Source: Vibrio litoralis DSM 17657
GTDB taxonomy: Bacteria > Pseudomonadota > Gammaproteobacteria > Enterobacterales > Vibrionaceae
DNA: 64,000 bases
Assembly (NCBI RefSeq): GCF_000426765.1
Contig: NZ_KE384566.1
Span: forward strand, 591,830 to 655,829
Direction: 5' to 3'
Below are positions 10,300-18,095 of the stretch, in pieces. Under the pieces are notes generated by a model. That model saw only the letters and a program-made list of their open reading frames with translations. It was not told the origin of the DNA and did no database searches. Every line of letters starts with the position of its first letter. Within the stretch, counting starts at the first letter, position 1. Position numbers and translations under genes: made by a program.

Positions 10300-10450
10300 C
10301 AATAAGACCATGACTCAATCATCACAATTGAGGCGCTGGAGAAAGTTATTTAATCCTGAAAAGGTTTCAGATAACTCTAACGAAACTAGAATCCGTGACG
10401 TAACCGTTCGAGAAAATAAAAAACTAAAAGAACCAACCTTCTCGATGTAA
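10292..10450 (+). CDS. Small basic protein coupled to the Ntn-hydrolase
   Basis: The gene encodes 52 residues. The ATG lies inside the last codons of the Ntn-hydrolase gene, and AGGAG at 10278-10282 gives a good ribosome binding site. The product is polar and basic, beginning MNNNKTMTQSSQLRRWRKLF, with no signal or membrane segment. Overlap, ribosome site and the terminator just downstream support it as the last gene of the cassette. The function is unknown; a partner or inhibitor of the hydrolase is a guess. Confidence 0.65.
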   Translation: MNNNKTMTQSSQLRRWRKLFNPEKVSDNSNETRIRDVTVRENKKLKEPTFSM

Positions 10451-10464
10451 GTCATAGGTTAAAT

Positions 10465-10491
10465 AAAAGGGCGCACTGTGCGCCCTTTTTT
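10465..10491 (+). terminator. Strong intrinsic terminator of the cargo cassette
   Basis: The GGGCGCA / TGCGCCC arms with flanking A and T tracts form a GC-rich stem with a three-base loop and a run of six T. It lies 15 bases after the 52-residue gene. Confidence 0.9.
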
Positions 10492-10493
10492 GT

Positions 10494-10541
10494 GGGGGCA
10501 AGTAAGGGGCAAAAAGGATCTTAGGGACATAAATGGGGGCA
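10494..10541 (+). repeat. Three GGGGCA direct repeats near the prophage end
   Basis: GGGGGCA (10494-10500), GGGGCA (10506-10511) and GGGGGCA (10535-10541) recur within 48 bases between the cargo terminator and the presumed attachment site. Short G-rich direct repeats like these are commonly seen beside attachment sites as arm-type sites of tyrosine integrases. That role is inferred; no integrase gene is in the window. Confidence 0.45.
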
Positions 10542-10635
10542 GTTAAAAAGCTGTATAAATGATCATGCATTATCAATGGTGATTTATATAACTCTTTGTT
10601 TTTACTTGTTTGCAAGGTTAATCAGATAGTTAGGT

Positions 10636-10719
10636 TTATTTGCTGTAGCACTCGGCCCAATACTTTGGATACTGGTCGATAGGTGTTGGTTTAGTGGATT
10701 GTTGGATGCTGCTGTACAT
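10636..10719 (-). pseudogene. ygiQ: 5' fragment of a YgiQ-type radical SAM gene, cut by the prophage
   Basis: The reading frame starts at ATG 10719, has AGAGG upstream and ends after 27 codons. Its last residues, DQYPKYWAECY, match the start of YgiQ-family radical SAM proteins as I remember it (E. coli [20 protein letters not shown]). The expected [10 protein letters not shown] is replaced by SK and a stop exactly where prophage sequence should begin. It is best read as a host gene split by integration, with the remainder expected at the far end of the prophage. I rely on memory of the family and ran no alignment. Confidence 0.55.
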
Positions 10720-10857
10720 AAAATGACCTCTAATTTGGGATGCCAAAGTATACAGATTAAGACCAAGATCGACTAGGATAAAAGTAAACTATTTTCATGC
10801 TATTCCCTTATTTATATAGGGGGTTAAGGCATTATGTAAATAACCCAAGGAGTCTGT

Positions 10858-11502
10858 ATGTCAAAGCAAGTTGCTGTAATTTTAGCAGGATGTGGAGTTT
10901 ATGATGGGTCAGAAATCAATGAGGTGGTATTAACCTTATTGGCACTCGAACAACAAGGTGCGACTTATCAATGTTTTGCCCCTAATATTGAACAAACTCA
11001 TGTGTTAAATCATTTATCTGGAGAAGAACAAAGTCAGACACGAAATGTACTGCAAGAGGCGGCTCGTATCGTTCGAGGTAATGTGAAAGATATTGCCGAA
11101 TTAGACGCTAAGAATTTTGATGCCATGATCATGACAGGCGGCTTTGGTGTGGCTAAAAACTTGTCATCTTTTGCTTTTAAAGGACAAGATTTGGATATTC
11201 TGCCGTGTATTAGCAAAACCATGAAAGCATTCCATTCTGCCGGAAAAATTGCTGGTTATATGTGTATTGCCCCGGTGTTATTACCAAAAGTGTTTGAAGG
11301 TGTGAAATGCACCATAGGTAACGATCCTGATGTTGCAGGAGCGATTACCGCACTAGGTGGCCAGCATGTTGAATGTTCTGTCGGTGGTATTGTGGTGGAT
11401 GAGCAATACAACATTGTTACCACTCCCGCTTATATGCTGGCAGAAAATCTAAAACAGGCGAAATCGGGGATAGATAAATTAGTCGCTCATATTTGCTTAT
11501 AA
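10858..11502 (+). CDS. elbB: ElbB, DJ-1/PfpI-type glyoxalase
   Basis: This 214-residue cytoplasmic protein belongs to the isoprenoid-biosynthesis-associated amidotransferase-like family, whose E. coli member has glyoxalase activity. GCGVYDGSEI at 11-20, the MTGGFGVAKN loop near 92-101 and the nucleophile elbow GYMCIAP with Cys136 are all visible. Length matches the family (~217). AAGGAG sits just before the ATG. It stands alone, next to the split ygiQ-like fragment, and is the first intact host gene after the prophage. Confidence 0.92.
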   Translation: MSKQVAVILAGCGVYDGSEINEVVLTLLALEQQGATYQCFAPNIEQTHVLNHLSGEEQSQTRNVLQEAARIVRGNVKDIAELDAKNFDAMIMTGGFGVAKNLSSFAFKGQDLDILPCISKTMKAFHSAGKIAGYMCIAPVLLPKVFEGVKCTIGNDPDVAGAITALGGQHVECSVGGIVVDEQYNIVTTPAYMLAENLKQAKSGIDKLVAHICL

Positions 11503-11530
11503 TTTTGAGTGATTGAGAAGGTTAACTTAT

Positions 11531-11576
11531 TGCGGATTCACCAAGATTTTTGTGGTGAGTTTTGGTAGAGTCCGCA
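11531..11576. other. Nested inverted repeat after elbB
   Basis: TGCGGA (11531-11536) and TCCGCA (11571-11576) bracket an inner TCACCA/TGGTGA pair, so the 46 bases can fold into a long interrupted stem. No T-run follows. It may be an mRNA 3' structure or a binding site. Confidence 0.4.
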
Positions 11577-11619
11577 GCGAGTTAATTATCGAGGTCAACA
11601 GACCCTAGGATCTAGCCTG

Positions 11620-12294
11620 ATGTATTCGTATTTATTAAATGTTATTCCGCCGATGCTATTTGGCGCTCAATGTGTTTTGTTAATGGTGTTGCTCAAAGGG
11701 GAAATTTGCCCGGGTCAGCGTGGACGCATTCATAAGCAACTCCCTGTGATTGGGGTAGCATGGTTGGCAATTAGCCCATTATTTTGGCCACTAGCATCGG
11801 TTGGTATCTTAATTTTGGCTTTCTTTTCTCAAGTAAAAGTCAGCAAAACTCGCGATTCAGGCCCACTTTGGTTGCTTAAAGTCGCCAATGGTTTTGCGCT
11901 GGCTTATAACGTGTTTTTCATTCTAGGTTCAGACCGCCCGCAAGGTTTGTTCATGCTGTTTGCCATGTTGTTCCTAGGCGCAGGTTTAAGCCATGTACTC
12001 TTAACTTTTGCTCGTACACGTTTGCAAGCATTCCACCGTTTATTGCCCGTTGCTGGTATTGTCGGTGCGATGCTGATTTGCTTAGCCGTACTATGGCAAA
12101 CTCAGCAATATAGTTTGAATTATTTGCACAATACCATTTGGTCTTTAGTCGGCTGCTTTGGTTTGATTTTGGTGGGAATTGTCGTTTCAACTTGGCATAT
12201 CTTTACCCAAAAAACCATTACTAAAGCACAACCTGCGATTGGTTTAGTAATGAGTCTAGCCGCCATGGTAGGCTTCGCTGGGTTGTTGTTTTAA
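11620..12294 (+). CDS. Multi-pass membrane protein, unknown function
   Basis: The gene encodes 224 residues with about six or seven hydrophobic segments (for example near 5-25, 42-67, 88-105, 112-128, 142-160 and 172-190), so it should be an inner-membrane protein. I see no conserved catalytic motif and do not recognise the family. The ATG at 11620 has only a weak upstream ribosome site. It is isolated between elbB and a DUF4250 gene on the same strand. Confidence 0.75.
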   Translation: MYSYLLNVIPPMLFGAQCVLLMVLLKGEICPGQRGRIHKQLPVIGVAWLAISPLFWPLASVGILILAFFSQVKVSKTRDSGPLWLLKVANGFALAYNVFFILGSDRPQGLFMLFAMLFLGAGLSHVLLTFARTRLQAFHRLLPVAGIVGAMLICLAVLWQTQQYSLNYLHNTIWSLVGCFGLILVGIVVSTWHIFTQKTITKAQPAIGLVMSLAAMVGFAGLLF

Positions 12295-12396
12295 ATAACT
12301 TGATTCCTTCGAAAGCGATTATTTTTACTTCATCACAGAATTTATCTCAAACAGCAACTATTCTTAGATTGTGACTTTTTCTAAAGGAGCAATCAG

Positions 12397-12591
12397 ATGG
12401 ATTTAAGCAATGTAAAACGTTGGGATAGCATTATTCTACTTGGTATCGTGAACGAAAAACTAAGATTAGAATGCGACAGTTTTGAAGAGCTAGTCACTAT
12501 GTATGAGATGGATGTAGAAGACTTGGTCGGTAAGCTTGATGTGCTTGGGTATCAATACGATCCACTGACGAATCAGTTTAAGGCGAGGTGA
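12397..12591 (+). CDS. DUF4250 family small protein
   Basis: This 64-residue soluble protein matches the DUF4250 pattern: an N-terminal helix with ILLGIVNEKLRLECDSFEEL, then LVGKLDVLGYQYDPLTNQF at the C-terminus. AAAGGAGCAATC precedes the ATG. The family's function is unknown. It lies upstream of and convergent with metR. Confidence 0.8.
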   Translation: MDLSNVKRWDSIILLGIVNEKLRLECDSFEELVTMYEMDVEDLVGKLDVLGYQYDPLTNQFKAR

Positions 12592-12618
12592 GTTTTCGAG
12601 TTTCGGAAATTCGTTGCT

Positions 12619-12680
12619 CGTAGCTCGGAAAAGCAGTACCTCGAGCCACGAGAAGCGAAGCGCCCGAGCACCGAGCTACG
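12619..12680. repeat. Imperfect palindromic intergenic repeat
   Basis: CGTAGCTCGG (12619-12628) and CCGAGCTACG (12671-12680) are perfect inverted arms. The bases between are full of CTCG/CGAG words (GCTCG, CTCGAG, CACGAG, CCGAGC). It fills the gap between the convergent DUF4250 and metR genes, so it may act as a terminator-like structure, and it resembles the CTCG-rich intergenic repeats of vibrios. Confidence 0.5.
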
Positions 12681-12681
12681 C

Positions 12682-13593
12682 TTACACCATCTTAATCCCA
12701 TCCAAATGACTCTGACACTGCTGCTTCGCTGTGCTAAAAAACGCCTGCAAATATCGTTTATCTTTTTCTGCATGCCGAGTGGCGGCGAATAAACGTCGCC
12801 ATAAGCCTTTTCCTAGAGGTTTACTGGTAATTAATCCCTGACGTGAAAATTCACTGATTGCCCAGTTTGGCAATGCGGCAACGCCTAGCCCTGCCGACAC
12901 CATTTGTACCAACATTAAAGTATTATCTGCTTGTTTCCATTTTGCAGGTTCAACGCCGGCGGGTTGTAAGAAATGTTTCACTACATCTAAGCGCTGCTTT
13001 TGTACTGGGTAGGAAAGCATGGTTAATGCCGCGAGATCGTCAGGTTCGATGAATTCTTTATCGGCCAGTGGGTGATTGGTGGCAGTAATCAAACGCATTT
13101 CAAAATCAAATAACGGCTCATAATGCACCTCTGATCGCGGTTGAATATCAGATGTGATCACTAAATCTAACTCACCAGCCACTAATGCAGGTAAAGGTTC
13201 AAAGCCAAAACCTGATGAAAAATCGAGAGTGACACTTGGCCATGCGATTTGATATTCCTTTAATGCTGGCATGAGCCATTGAAAGCAAGAGTGGCATTCA
13301 ATAGCCATGTGCAAACGTCCATTCACATCTTCTTTTAAGCTCGCGATATCATTTTCTGCTCGGGCGATTTTCGGCAGTACTTCATCGGCTACTTTTAAAA
13401 TGATTGTGCCTTCTGAGGTAAATTTGATTGGGCGGGTTTTACGGAGAAATAATTTGCCGCCAATGCGAGATTCAAGCTCTTTTAATTGATGAGAAAGGGC
13501 TGATTGAGTGAGATGCAGCGCAGTCGCGGTAGCGGTTAACGAGCCAGTATCGCGTAAGACTGACAATGTCCGTAAATGCTTTATTTCTATCAT
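12682..13593 (-). CDS. metR: MetR, LysR-type activator of methionine genes
   Basis: This 303-residue LysR-family regulator has an N-terminal winged helix-turn-helix (residues ~3-60, with ALHLTQSALSHQLKELE) and a co-inducer domain from ~90 on. In the family, homocysteine is the co-inducer and metE the main target. Length and the divergent placement beside metE fit MetR. The shared 253-base intergenic region holds a perfect TGAA-N5-TTCA site and two MetJ-box clusters, which suggest autoregulation and repression by MetJ. Confidence 0.93.
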   Translation of the reverse strand: MIEIKHLRTLSVLRDTGSLTATATALHLTQSALSHQLKELESRIGGKLFLRKTRPIKFTSEGTIILKVADEVLPKIARAENDIASLKEDVNGRLHMAIECHSCFQWLMPALKEYQIAWPSVTLDFSSGFGFEPLPALVAGELDLVITSDIQPRSEVHYEPLFDFEMRLITATNHPLADKEFIEPDDLAALTMLSYPVQKQRLDVVKHFLQPAGVEPAKWKQADNTLMLVQMVSAGLGVAALPNWAISEFSRQGLITSKPLGKGLWRRLFAATRHAEKDKRYLQAFFSTAKQQCQSHLDGIKMV

Positions 13594-13663
13594 TACTCAT
13601 CCTCATGATGAAAAACTTTCCTTTAGAATTACTAATAAAACTACTCCCTTATCGTGCGGTTGT

Positions 13664-13680
13664 AAACGTCTAGATGGCTA
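13664..13680. promoter_or_regulatory. MetJ-type met boxes on the metR side
   Basis: The tandem 8-mers AAACGTCT and AGATGGCT match the AGACGTCT met box at 7/8 and 6/8. The 13-mer GTCTAGATGGCTA (13668-13680) recurs as a perfect inverted copy at 13762-13774 on the metE side. MetJ, with S-adenosylmethionine, is the expected repressor. Confidence 0.6.
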
Positions 13681-13695
13681 TTTGTTGTTATGCGT

Positions 13696-13708
13696 TGAAA
13701 TAAATTCA
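13696..13708. promoter_or_regulatory. MetR binding site
   Basis: TGAAATAAATTCA is a perfect match to the MetR consensus TGAA-N5-TTCA, midway between the divergent metR and metE. A degenerate second copy, TGAATGAATAGAC, starts at 13718. Confidence 0.7.
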
Positions 13709-13752
13709 TAATCATTGTGAATGAATAGACATTGCTCATGTTGCTGCAAAGG

Positions 13753-13781
13753 TTGATGATTTAGCCATCTAGACAGATAAA
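13753..13781 (+). promoter_or_regulatory. metE promoter overlapping MetJ boxes
   Basis: TTGATG (13753-13758) and GATAAA (13776-13781) are spaced by 17 bases and make a plausible promoter. The 8-mers AGCCATCT and AGACAGAT (13763-13778) fill the spacer and touch the -10, so MetJ bound there would block RNA polymerase. Confidence 0.5.
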
Positions 13782-13846
13782 TGTAGGGTAATACACACTA
13801 CAATCATCCGAATAACGCGCTTGAAAAATCATAAGGCAGGGACACT

Positions 13847-16195
13847 ATGACGACACAAAATAAAACCATCACACATATTCTGGGCTATCCACGTATTGGT
13901 GAAAAACGTGAGCTGAAATTTGCTCAAGAACAATATTGGAAAGGCGAAATCGATCAAAACGCATTAAAAGCCGTAGGCAGTGAACTGCGTCAACGCCATT
14001 GGAATGATCAAACAGCGAGCGGTTTAAGTTATGTGGCAGCAGGCGATTTTGCTTGGTATGACCATGTACTCACTACTAGCTTGCTTCTAGGCCATGTACC
14101 CGCAAGGCATTCAAATGGTGGCTTTCCAGACCTAGATACCTTATTTAAAGTGGCACGTGGTCAATCGGCGAATAGTGAAGCTTCAAGTTGTGGTTGTGGA
14201 TCTTCTCATGAAGAAAACGCCGGTGCTGCGGCATCCGATATGACCAAATGGTTTAATACTAACTACCACTACATTGTGCCGGAGTTTAGCCAAGACGACA
14301 GTTTCCAAGTGAGTTGGCCGCAATTGTTTGATGAAGTGAATCAGGCAGTTCAAGCCGGGCACAATGTGAAGCCGGTTTTATTGGGCCCACTTAGCTACTT
14401 GTATTTAGGCAAAGAAGTCAATGAAGAAGAAGTCGAAAATGGCTTTGACCGTCTATCTCTATTGGCGCGAATTCTGCCTGCCTATCAAGCGATTCTGGCG
14501 AAATTAAAAGCGCTTGGCGTAGAGTGGGTACAAATTGATGAGCCTATTTTAAGCTTAGAGCTAGAAGATAAATGGTCTAGTGCGTTTAAATTGGCATATC
14601 AGATCTTACAAGGCGAAGTGAAGCTATTACTGACGACCTACTTTGATTCAGTTGAAGATAACCTGGCTAAAATTGTTGAGCTACCAGTTAATGGTTTGCA
14701 CATTGATTTATCGGCCTCACCAGAGCAATTAGAAGCGGTGAATAACGCGATCCCACAAGATTGGGTGTTATCAGTTGGCGTGATTAATGGCCGTAATGTG
14801 TGGCGTGCTGATCTTGAATCTTGGCTTACAAAATTACAGCCAGTAAAAGCGCAGCGTGGTGATAATTTGTGGGTCGCGAGTTCATGTTCTTTGCTGCATA
14901 GTCCAATCGATTTAGAGCTAGAAACCGAGCTATCCGAAGAAGTGAAGAGCTGGTTTGCCTTCGCCAAACAAAAACTCAATGAAGTAAGCTTATTAGGCGC
15001 AGCATTAGATGGTAATGGTCACGCGATTGCAGCATGTTCTAGTTATAGCCAACCGATTAAAGCTCGTTTAAGTGCCGAACACGTCAATAAACCTCAAATA
15101 CAGCAGCGCTTAAATTCATTAACTCAAGCGCTTGTCGAGCGTAGTGCAGCTTATCCTGAAAGGGCGCATCATCAAGCGGAAGTACTTGGCTTACCATTAT
15201 TGCCGACTACCACGATCGGTTCATTTCCTCAAACTGCCGAAATTCGTCAACAGCGCAGTGCATTCCGCACAGGTAAGTTAAGTGCAGACGATTATGACCA
15301 AGCCCTAAAAGGCCATATCCAAGATGCAGTGAAGCGCCAGGAAGCTCTTGATTTAGACGTTCTTGTGCACGGTGAAGCTGAGCGTAATGACATGGTGGAA
15401 TATTTTGCAGAAAACTTAGCAGGCTTTCAGGTAACCCGTTTTGGTTGGGTGCAAAGTTATGGCTCACGCTGTGTGAAACCGGCAATTGTAGTGGCGGATA
15501 TTGAACGCGAAAAACCAATGACGGTAGATTGGTCGGTGTACGCACAATCGCTAACTTCAAAGCAAATGAAAGGCATGTTAACCGGGCCGGTGACGATCTT
15601 ATGTTGGACTTTCCCGCGTGAAGATATCACTCGTAAACAAATTGCTCAGCAACTCGCGTTTGCGTTGCGTGATGAAGTGGATGATTTACAAAAAGCGGGC
15701 ATTAATATTATTCAAATTGATGAGCCAGCGATTCGTGAAGGCTTACCATTGAAAAAACGTGACCATAAAGCGTATTTAGAATGGGCAGTAGATGCGTTTA
15801 AACTATCGGCCGCCAGTGCCAAGCCTGAAACGCAAATCCATACTCACATGTGTTATAGCGAGTTTAACGAGATCATTGATTCAGTCGCGGCGCTCGATGC
15901 AGATGTCATCACGATTGAAACTTCACGCTCCAATATGGAATTACTTAAAGCATTCGAAGAGTTTAACTACCCGAATGAAATTGGCCCAGGTGTGTATGAT
16001 ATTCACTCACCAAACATTCCGACCCAAGAGTGGATTATTGGACTACTGGAAACGGCGGCTAAGAAAATTCCAGCAGAGCGCTTGTGGGTTAACCCAGATT
16101 GTGGCCTAAAAACGCGTAACTGGGCGGAAACGGAAGCGTCATTACATAATATGGTAGAAGCGGCAAAAACGTTACGTAAGCGCTTTCAAGCTTGA
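13847..16195 (+). CDS. metE: Cobalamin-independent methionine synthase MetE
   Basis: This 782-residue cytoplasmic enzyme transfers a methyl group from 5-methyltetrahydropteroyltriglutamate to homocysteine, the last step of methionine synthesis. Both halves are present: the N-terminal domain begins near [16 protein letters not shown] and the catalytic one near [12 protein letters not shown]. The zinc-site region [10 protein letters not shown] and the later [10 protein letters not shown] are intact. An unusual Cys-rich insert, [12 protein letters not shown], lies near residues 112-123, where family members usually have a short Ala/Gly stretch. Expression should depend on MetR and MetJ through the upstream sites. 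Confidence 0.97.
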   Translation: MTTQNKTITHILGYPRIGEKRELKFAQEQYWKGEIDQNALKAVGSELRQRHWNDQTASGLSYVAAGDFAWYDHVLTTSLLLGHVPARHSNGGFPDLDTLFKVARGQSANSEASSCGCGSSHEENAGAAASDMTKWFNTNYHYIVPEFSQDDSFQVSWPQLFDEVNQAVQAGHNVKPVLLGPLSYLYLGKEVNEEEVENGFDRLSLLARILPAYQAILAKLKALGVEWVQIDEPILSLELEDKWSSAFKLAYQILQGEVKLLLTTYFDSVEDNLAKIVELPVNGLHIDLSASPEQLEAVNNAIPQDWVLSVGVINGRNVWRADLESWLTKLQPVKAQRGDNLWVASSCSLLHSPIDLELETELSEEVKSWFAFAKQKLNEVSLLGAALDGNGHAIAACSSYSQPIKARLSAEHVNKPQIQQRLNSLTQALVERSAAYPERAHHQAEVLGLPLLPTTTIGSFPQTAEIRQQRSAFRTGKLSADDYDQALKGHIQDAVKRQEALDLDVLVHGEAERNDMVEYFAENLAGFQVTRFGWVQSYGSRCVKPAIVVADIEREKPMTVDWSVYAQSLTSKQMKGMLTGPVTILCWTFPREDITRKQIAQQLAFALRDEVDDLQKAGINIIQIDEPAIREGLPLKKRDHKAYLEWAVDAFKLSAASAKPETQIHTHMCYSEFNEIIDSVAALDADVITIETSRSNMELLKAFEEFNYPNEIGPGVYDIHSPNIPTQEWIIGLLETAAKKIPAERLWVNPDCGLKTRNWAETEASLHNMVEAAKTLRKRFQA

Positions 16196-16216
16196 GTTGG
16201 GATCTAATCTAATGAC

Positions 16217-16244
16217 AAAAACCAGCCGCATGCTGGTTTTTTTA
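16217..16244 (+). terminator. metE terminator
   Basis: ACCAGC (16221-16226) and GCTGGT (16232-16237) pair around CGCAT, with an A tract before and seven T after. The structure overlaps the end of the convergent minus-strand gene and can serve both directions. Confidence 0.9.
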
Positions 16245-17045
16245 ATGGGTCACGCAAATAACGTTAAAGTAGTCACTAGGGGCGTGATTTCGGGTGGCGA
16301 TTTGGTTTTGAATACGGGTGACGGTTCTGTTGGGATCTAACCAAAACTGCGATTTCACCGCGTACTTCATCATAAATTCCATATTCGACAACATGTAGTT
16401 GTAATCACGAGCACTGGCTATTTTACTATTAGATTCTCGGCATACCGCTTGGGCTTGAGTAAAGGTAAAACTCCCAATATAGGTTTTGTTATAACGAGTG
16501 GTTTTGCCTTGATAGGTGTCATCATAAATAGGTAGTAGCGCTGTTGAACCACCGATAGAAAATACCGGCAGCATGTAAGGCATGACTATGGTTTCAGCTT
16601 GTTCAGACTCTTCATCATTATCTTCCTTTGACGAAGAAAGCGAAATCGTTTCGGAAGTTTTTGATTTGCTATAAAACTTGAGTAATGCATCGCGATAACC
16701 ACGCCGGTTCAATTCAGATAGGGCGAGTTGTGCGTTTTCAAGTGATAGTGGGCCAATCATCATACGATAACCATAATTATAAGGTTGGGCGGCAATGGGG
16801 TAATCAAGCTTACTTTGCATTTCACCTTTTATATTCAGATAAGACTGAAAGCTAGAAGCAAAAAGGTATTGAACAAAATATTGGGTAGAAGGTGTAACTT
16901 TATCTAAATTAGTCGAGTTATATGGCGGCAGTTCACAGTCTTCAGAGACTAAATACTCATTACCAATTGTCGATTGAGTGATTTGGCATGCTTGAGAAAG
17001 AAAGGGCAGTGACGATAATAAAATCCCCAAACAATATTTAAACAC
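16242..17045 (-). CDS. Exported SPOR-like protein
   Basis: The gene encodes 267 residues from a GTG start, with TGGAG eight bases upstream. A signal peptide (MFKYCLGILLSSLPFLSQA) predicts export. Residues ~85-130 (YRMMIGPLSLENAQLALSEL, then NRRGYRDALL) resemble a SPOR domain, which binds denuded peptidoglycan. The C-terminal ~110 residues contain two Cys and no domain I know. An acidic Ser/Glu linker joins the halves. The precise role is unknown; a cell-envelope function is likely. Confidence 0.7.
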   Translation of the reverse strand: MFKYCLGILLSSLPFLSQACQITQSTIGNEYLVSEDCELPPYNSTNLDKVTPSTQYFVQYLFASSFQSYLNIKGEMQSKLDYPIAAQPYNYGYRMMIGPLSLENAQLALSELNRRGYRDALLKFYSKSKTSETISLSSSKEDNDEESEQAETIVMPYMLPVFSIGGSTALLPIYDDTYQGKTTRYNKTYIGSFTFTQAQAVCRESNSKIASARDYNYMLSNMEFMMKYAVKSQFWLDPNRTVTRIQNQIATRNHAPSDYFNVICVTH

Positions 17046-17158
17046 AGTCGAACTCCATTCTACCTATTCCAACAATTCGTTATGCTACATATGCATAATG
17101 CTACAACGGCTTCTCATGAAGTTCGACTAATTTTAAATAAACATCAGATTAAATGGGA

Positions 17159-17596
17159 TTAATATACCCAATCTTTCAGAGTGTAAGTCAGCTTGTGCTG
17201 GTCATTAGAAAGAGTCAGGCTATCTTTCCCTAAATCAATTTTGCTCCATGCTGATAATGTGCTGGCGACCGCACGTTCAATATTCATCGCTTCGCCTTGA
17301 CACATCTTCATGGTCATTGCCATTTTCTCAATACGGAACTCGCCAGTTTTCGGGTTGATTTCAGCTTGTCCGTGGAAACCATTACAGCCCGCATTACCAT
17401 GGGAATTCATCGCTTCACCGATTTCTAGATCAGGTCTAATATCGTTATGAGCTTCAGGTACTTCTTTGCCATCAACTTCAGTTAATACCCAGCGATGATG
17501 CTGTAGGTCGGCAGGTGTTACAAAATCAGCTTTATCAGTTGAAGAACAAGCGGCCAGTAATACAGGAACACTTAACGCTGTGATCAGCTTTTTCAT
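17159..17596 (-). CDS. META-domain (HslJ-like) lipoprotein
   Basis: This 145-residue protein starts with MKKLITALSVPVLLAACSST, a lipoprotein signal with lipobox LAAC. The META domain follows: HRWVLTEVDGKEV, then the GNAGCNGFHGQAEI loop and the MTMKMC segment, the conserved features of HslJ-type proteins. GGAGAG sits five bases before the ATG. HslJ relatives are linked to heat shock or novobiocin resistance in E. coli, but the exact function is open. Confidence 0.85.
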   Translation of the reverse strand: MKKLITALSVPVLLAACSSTDKADFVTPADLQHHRWVLTEVDGKEVPEAHNDIRPDLEIGEAMNSHGNAGCNGFHGQAEINPKTGEFRIEKMAMTMKMCQGEAMNIERAVASTLSAWSKIDLGKDSLTLSNDQHKLTYTLKDWVY

Positions 17597-17812
17597 CGGA
17601 CTCTCTCCATATAGGTAGACTATGCTTTATGTTAGTAATGTGAGTTAAAGCATTTATATTTCTATAGATTAGCAAATTATTGTTAGCTGAGCATTAGACG
17701 TCAGTCATTTAAAAAAGTTTGAATGTTTACATTTATTGACGAAGTGATTAATTTATAACAAGGGTGTAACGTTAAAGTTACCAACGCATTATAGGAATAT
17801 AAGGGAGGGCAC

Positions 17813-18073
17813 ATGGAACAATTAGAGTTTTTTTCAGTGCCAAGTCCGTGTGTTGGTGTCTGCACCGTCGATGAAAAGGGATATTGTCAGGGATGTATGA
17901 GAAAACGCGAAGAACGCTTCAACTGGCTTAATTTCACTCCCGCTCAGCAAAGACACATCATCAAATTATGTAAGCAACGATATTATCGTAAACGCTTAGC
18001 CCAACGTAATGCTATTCCGGTCGTACAAGTTGAAGATGATGCGGATTTGCCTCCTCAAGGTAACTTATTTTAA
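17813..18073 (+). CDS. DUF1289 Cys-rich small protein
   Basis: This 86-residue protein has the DUF1289 signature SPCVGVCTVDEKGYCQGCMR near the N-terminus, four Cys likely binding a metal, followed by a WLNFTPAQQRHI helix. A strong GGGAGGG site precedes the ATG. The next gene, an SDR oxidoreductase, starts 22 bases after the stop, so the two are probably an operon. Function unknown. Confidence 0.85.
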   Translation: MEQLEFFSVPSPCVGVCTVDEKGYCQGCMRKREERFNWLNFTPAQQRHIIKLCKQRYYRKRLAQRNAIPVVQVEDDADLPPQGNLF

Positions 18074-18095
18074 ATAGATAATTCACAGGGAATGT

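Larger units (their letters stand above)
10451..10857. other. Gene-poor prophage/host junction region
   Basis: This 407-base stretch holds the cargo terminator, the G-rich repeats, the truncated minus-strand gene fragment at 10636-10719 and, from about 10730, the upstream region of elbB. The prophage/host boundary should lie near 10640, where the host-like reading frame loses its expected sequence. No other gene is visible. Confidence 0.6.

Noticed and set aside
10600..10660. tRNA or tmRNA as the prophage attachment gene
   Set aside because: No cloverleaf or CCA-type 3' end is visible at the junction. A truncated protein-coding start fits better.
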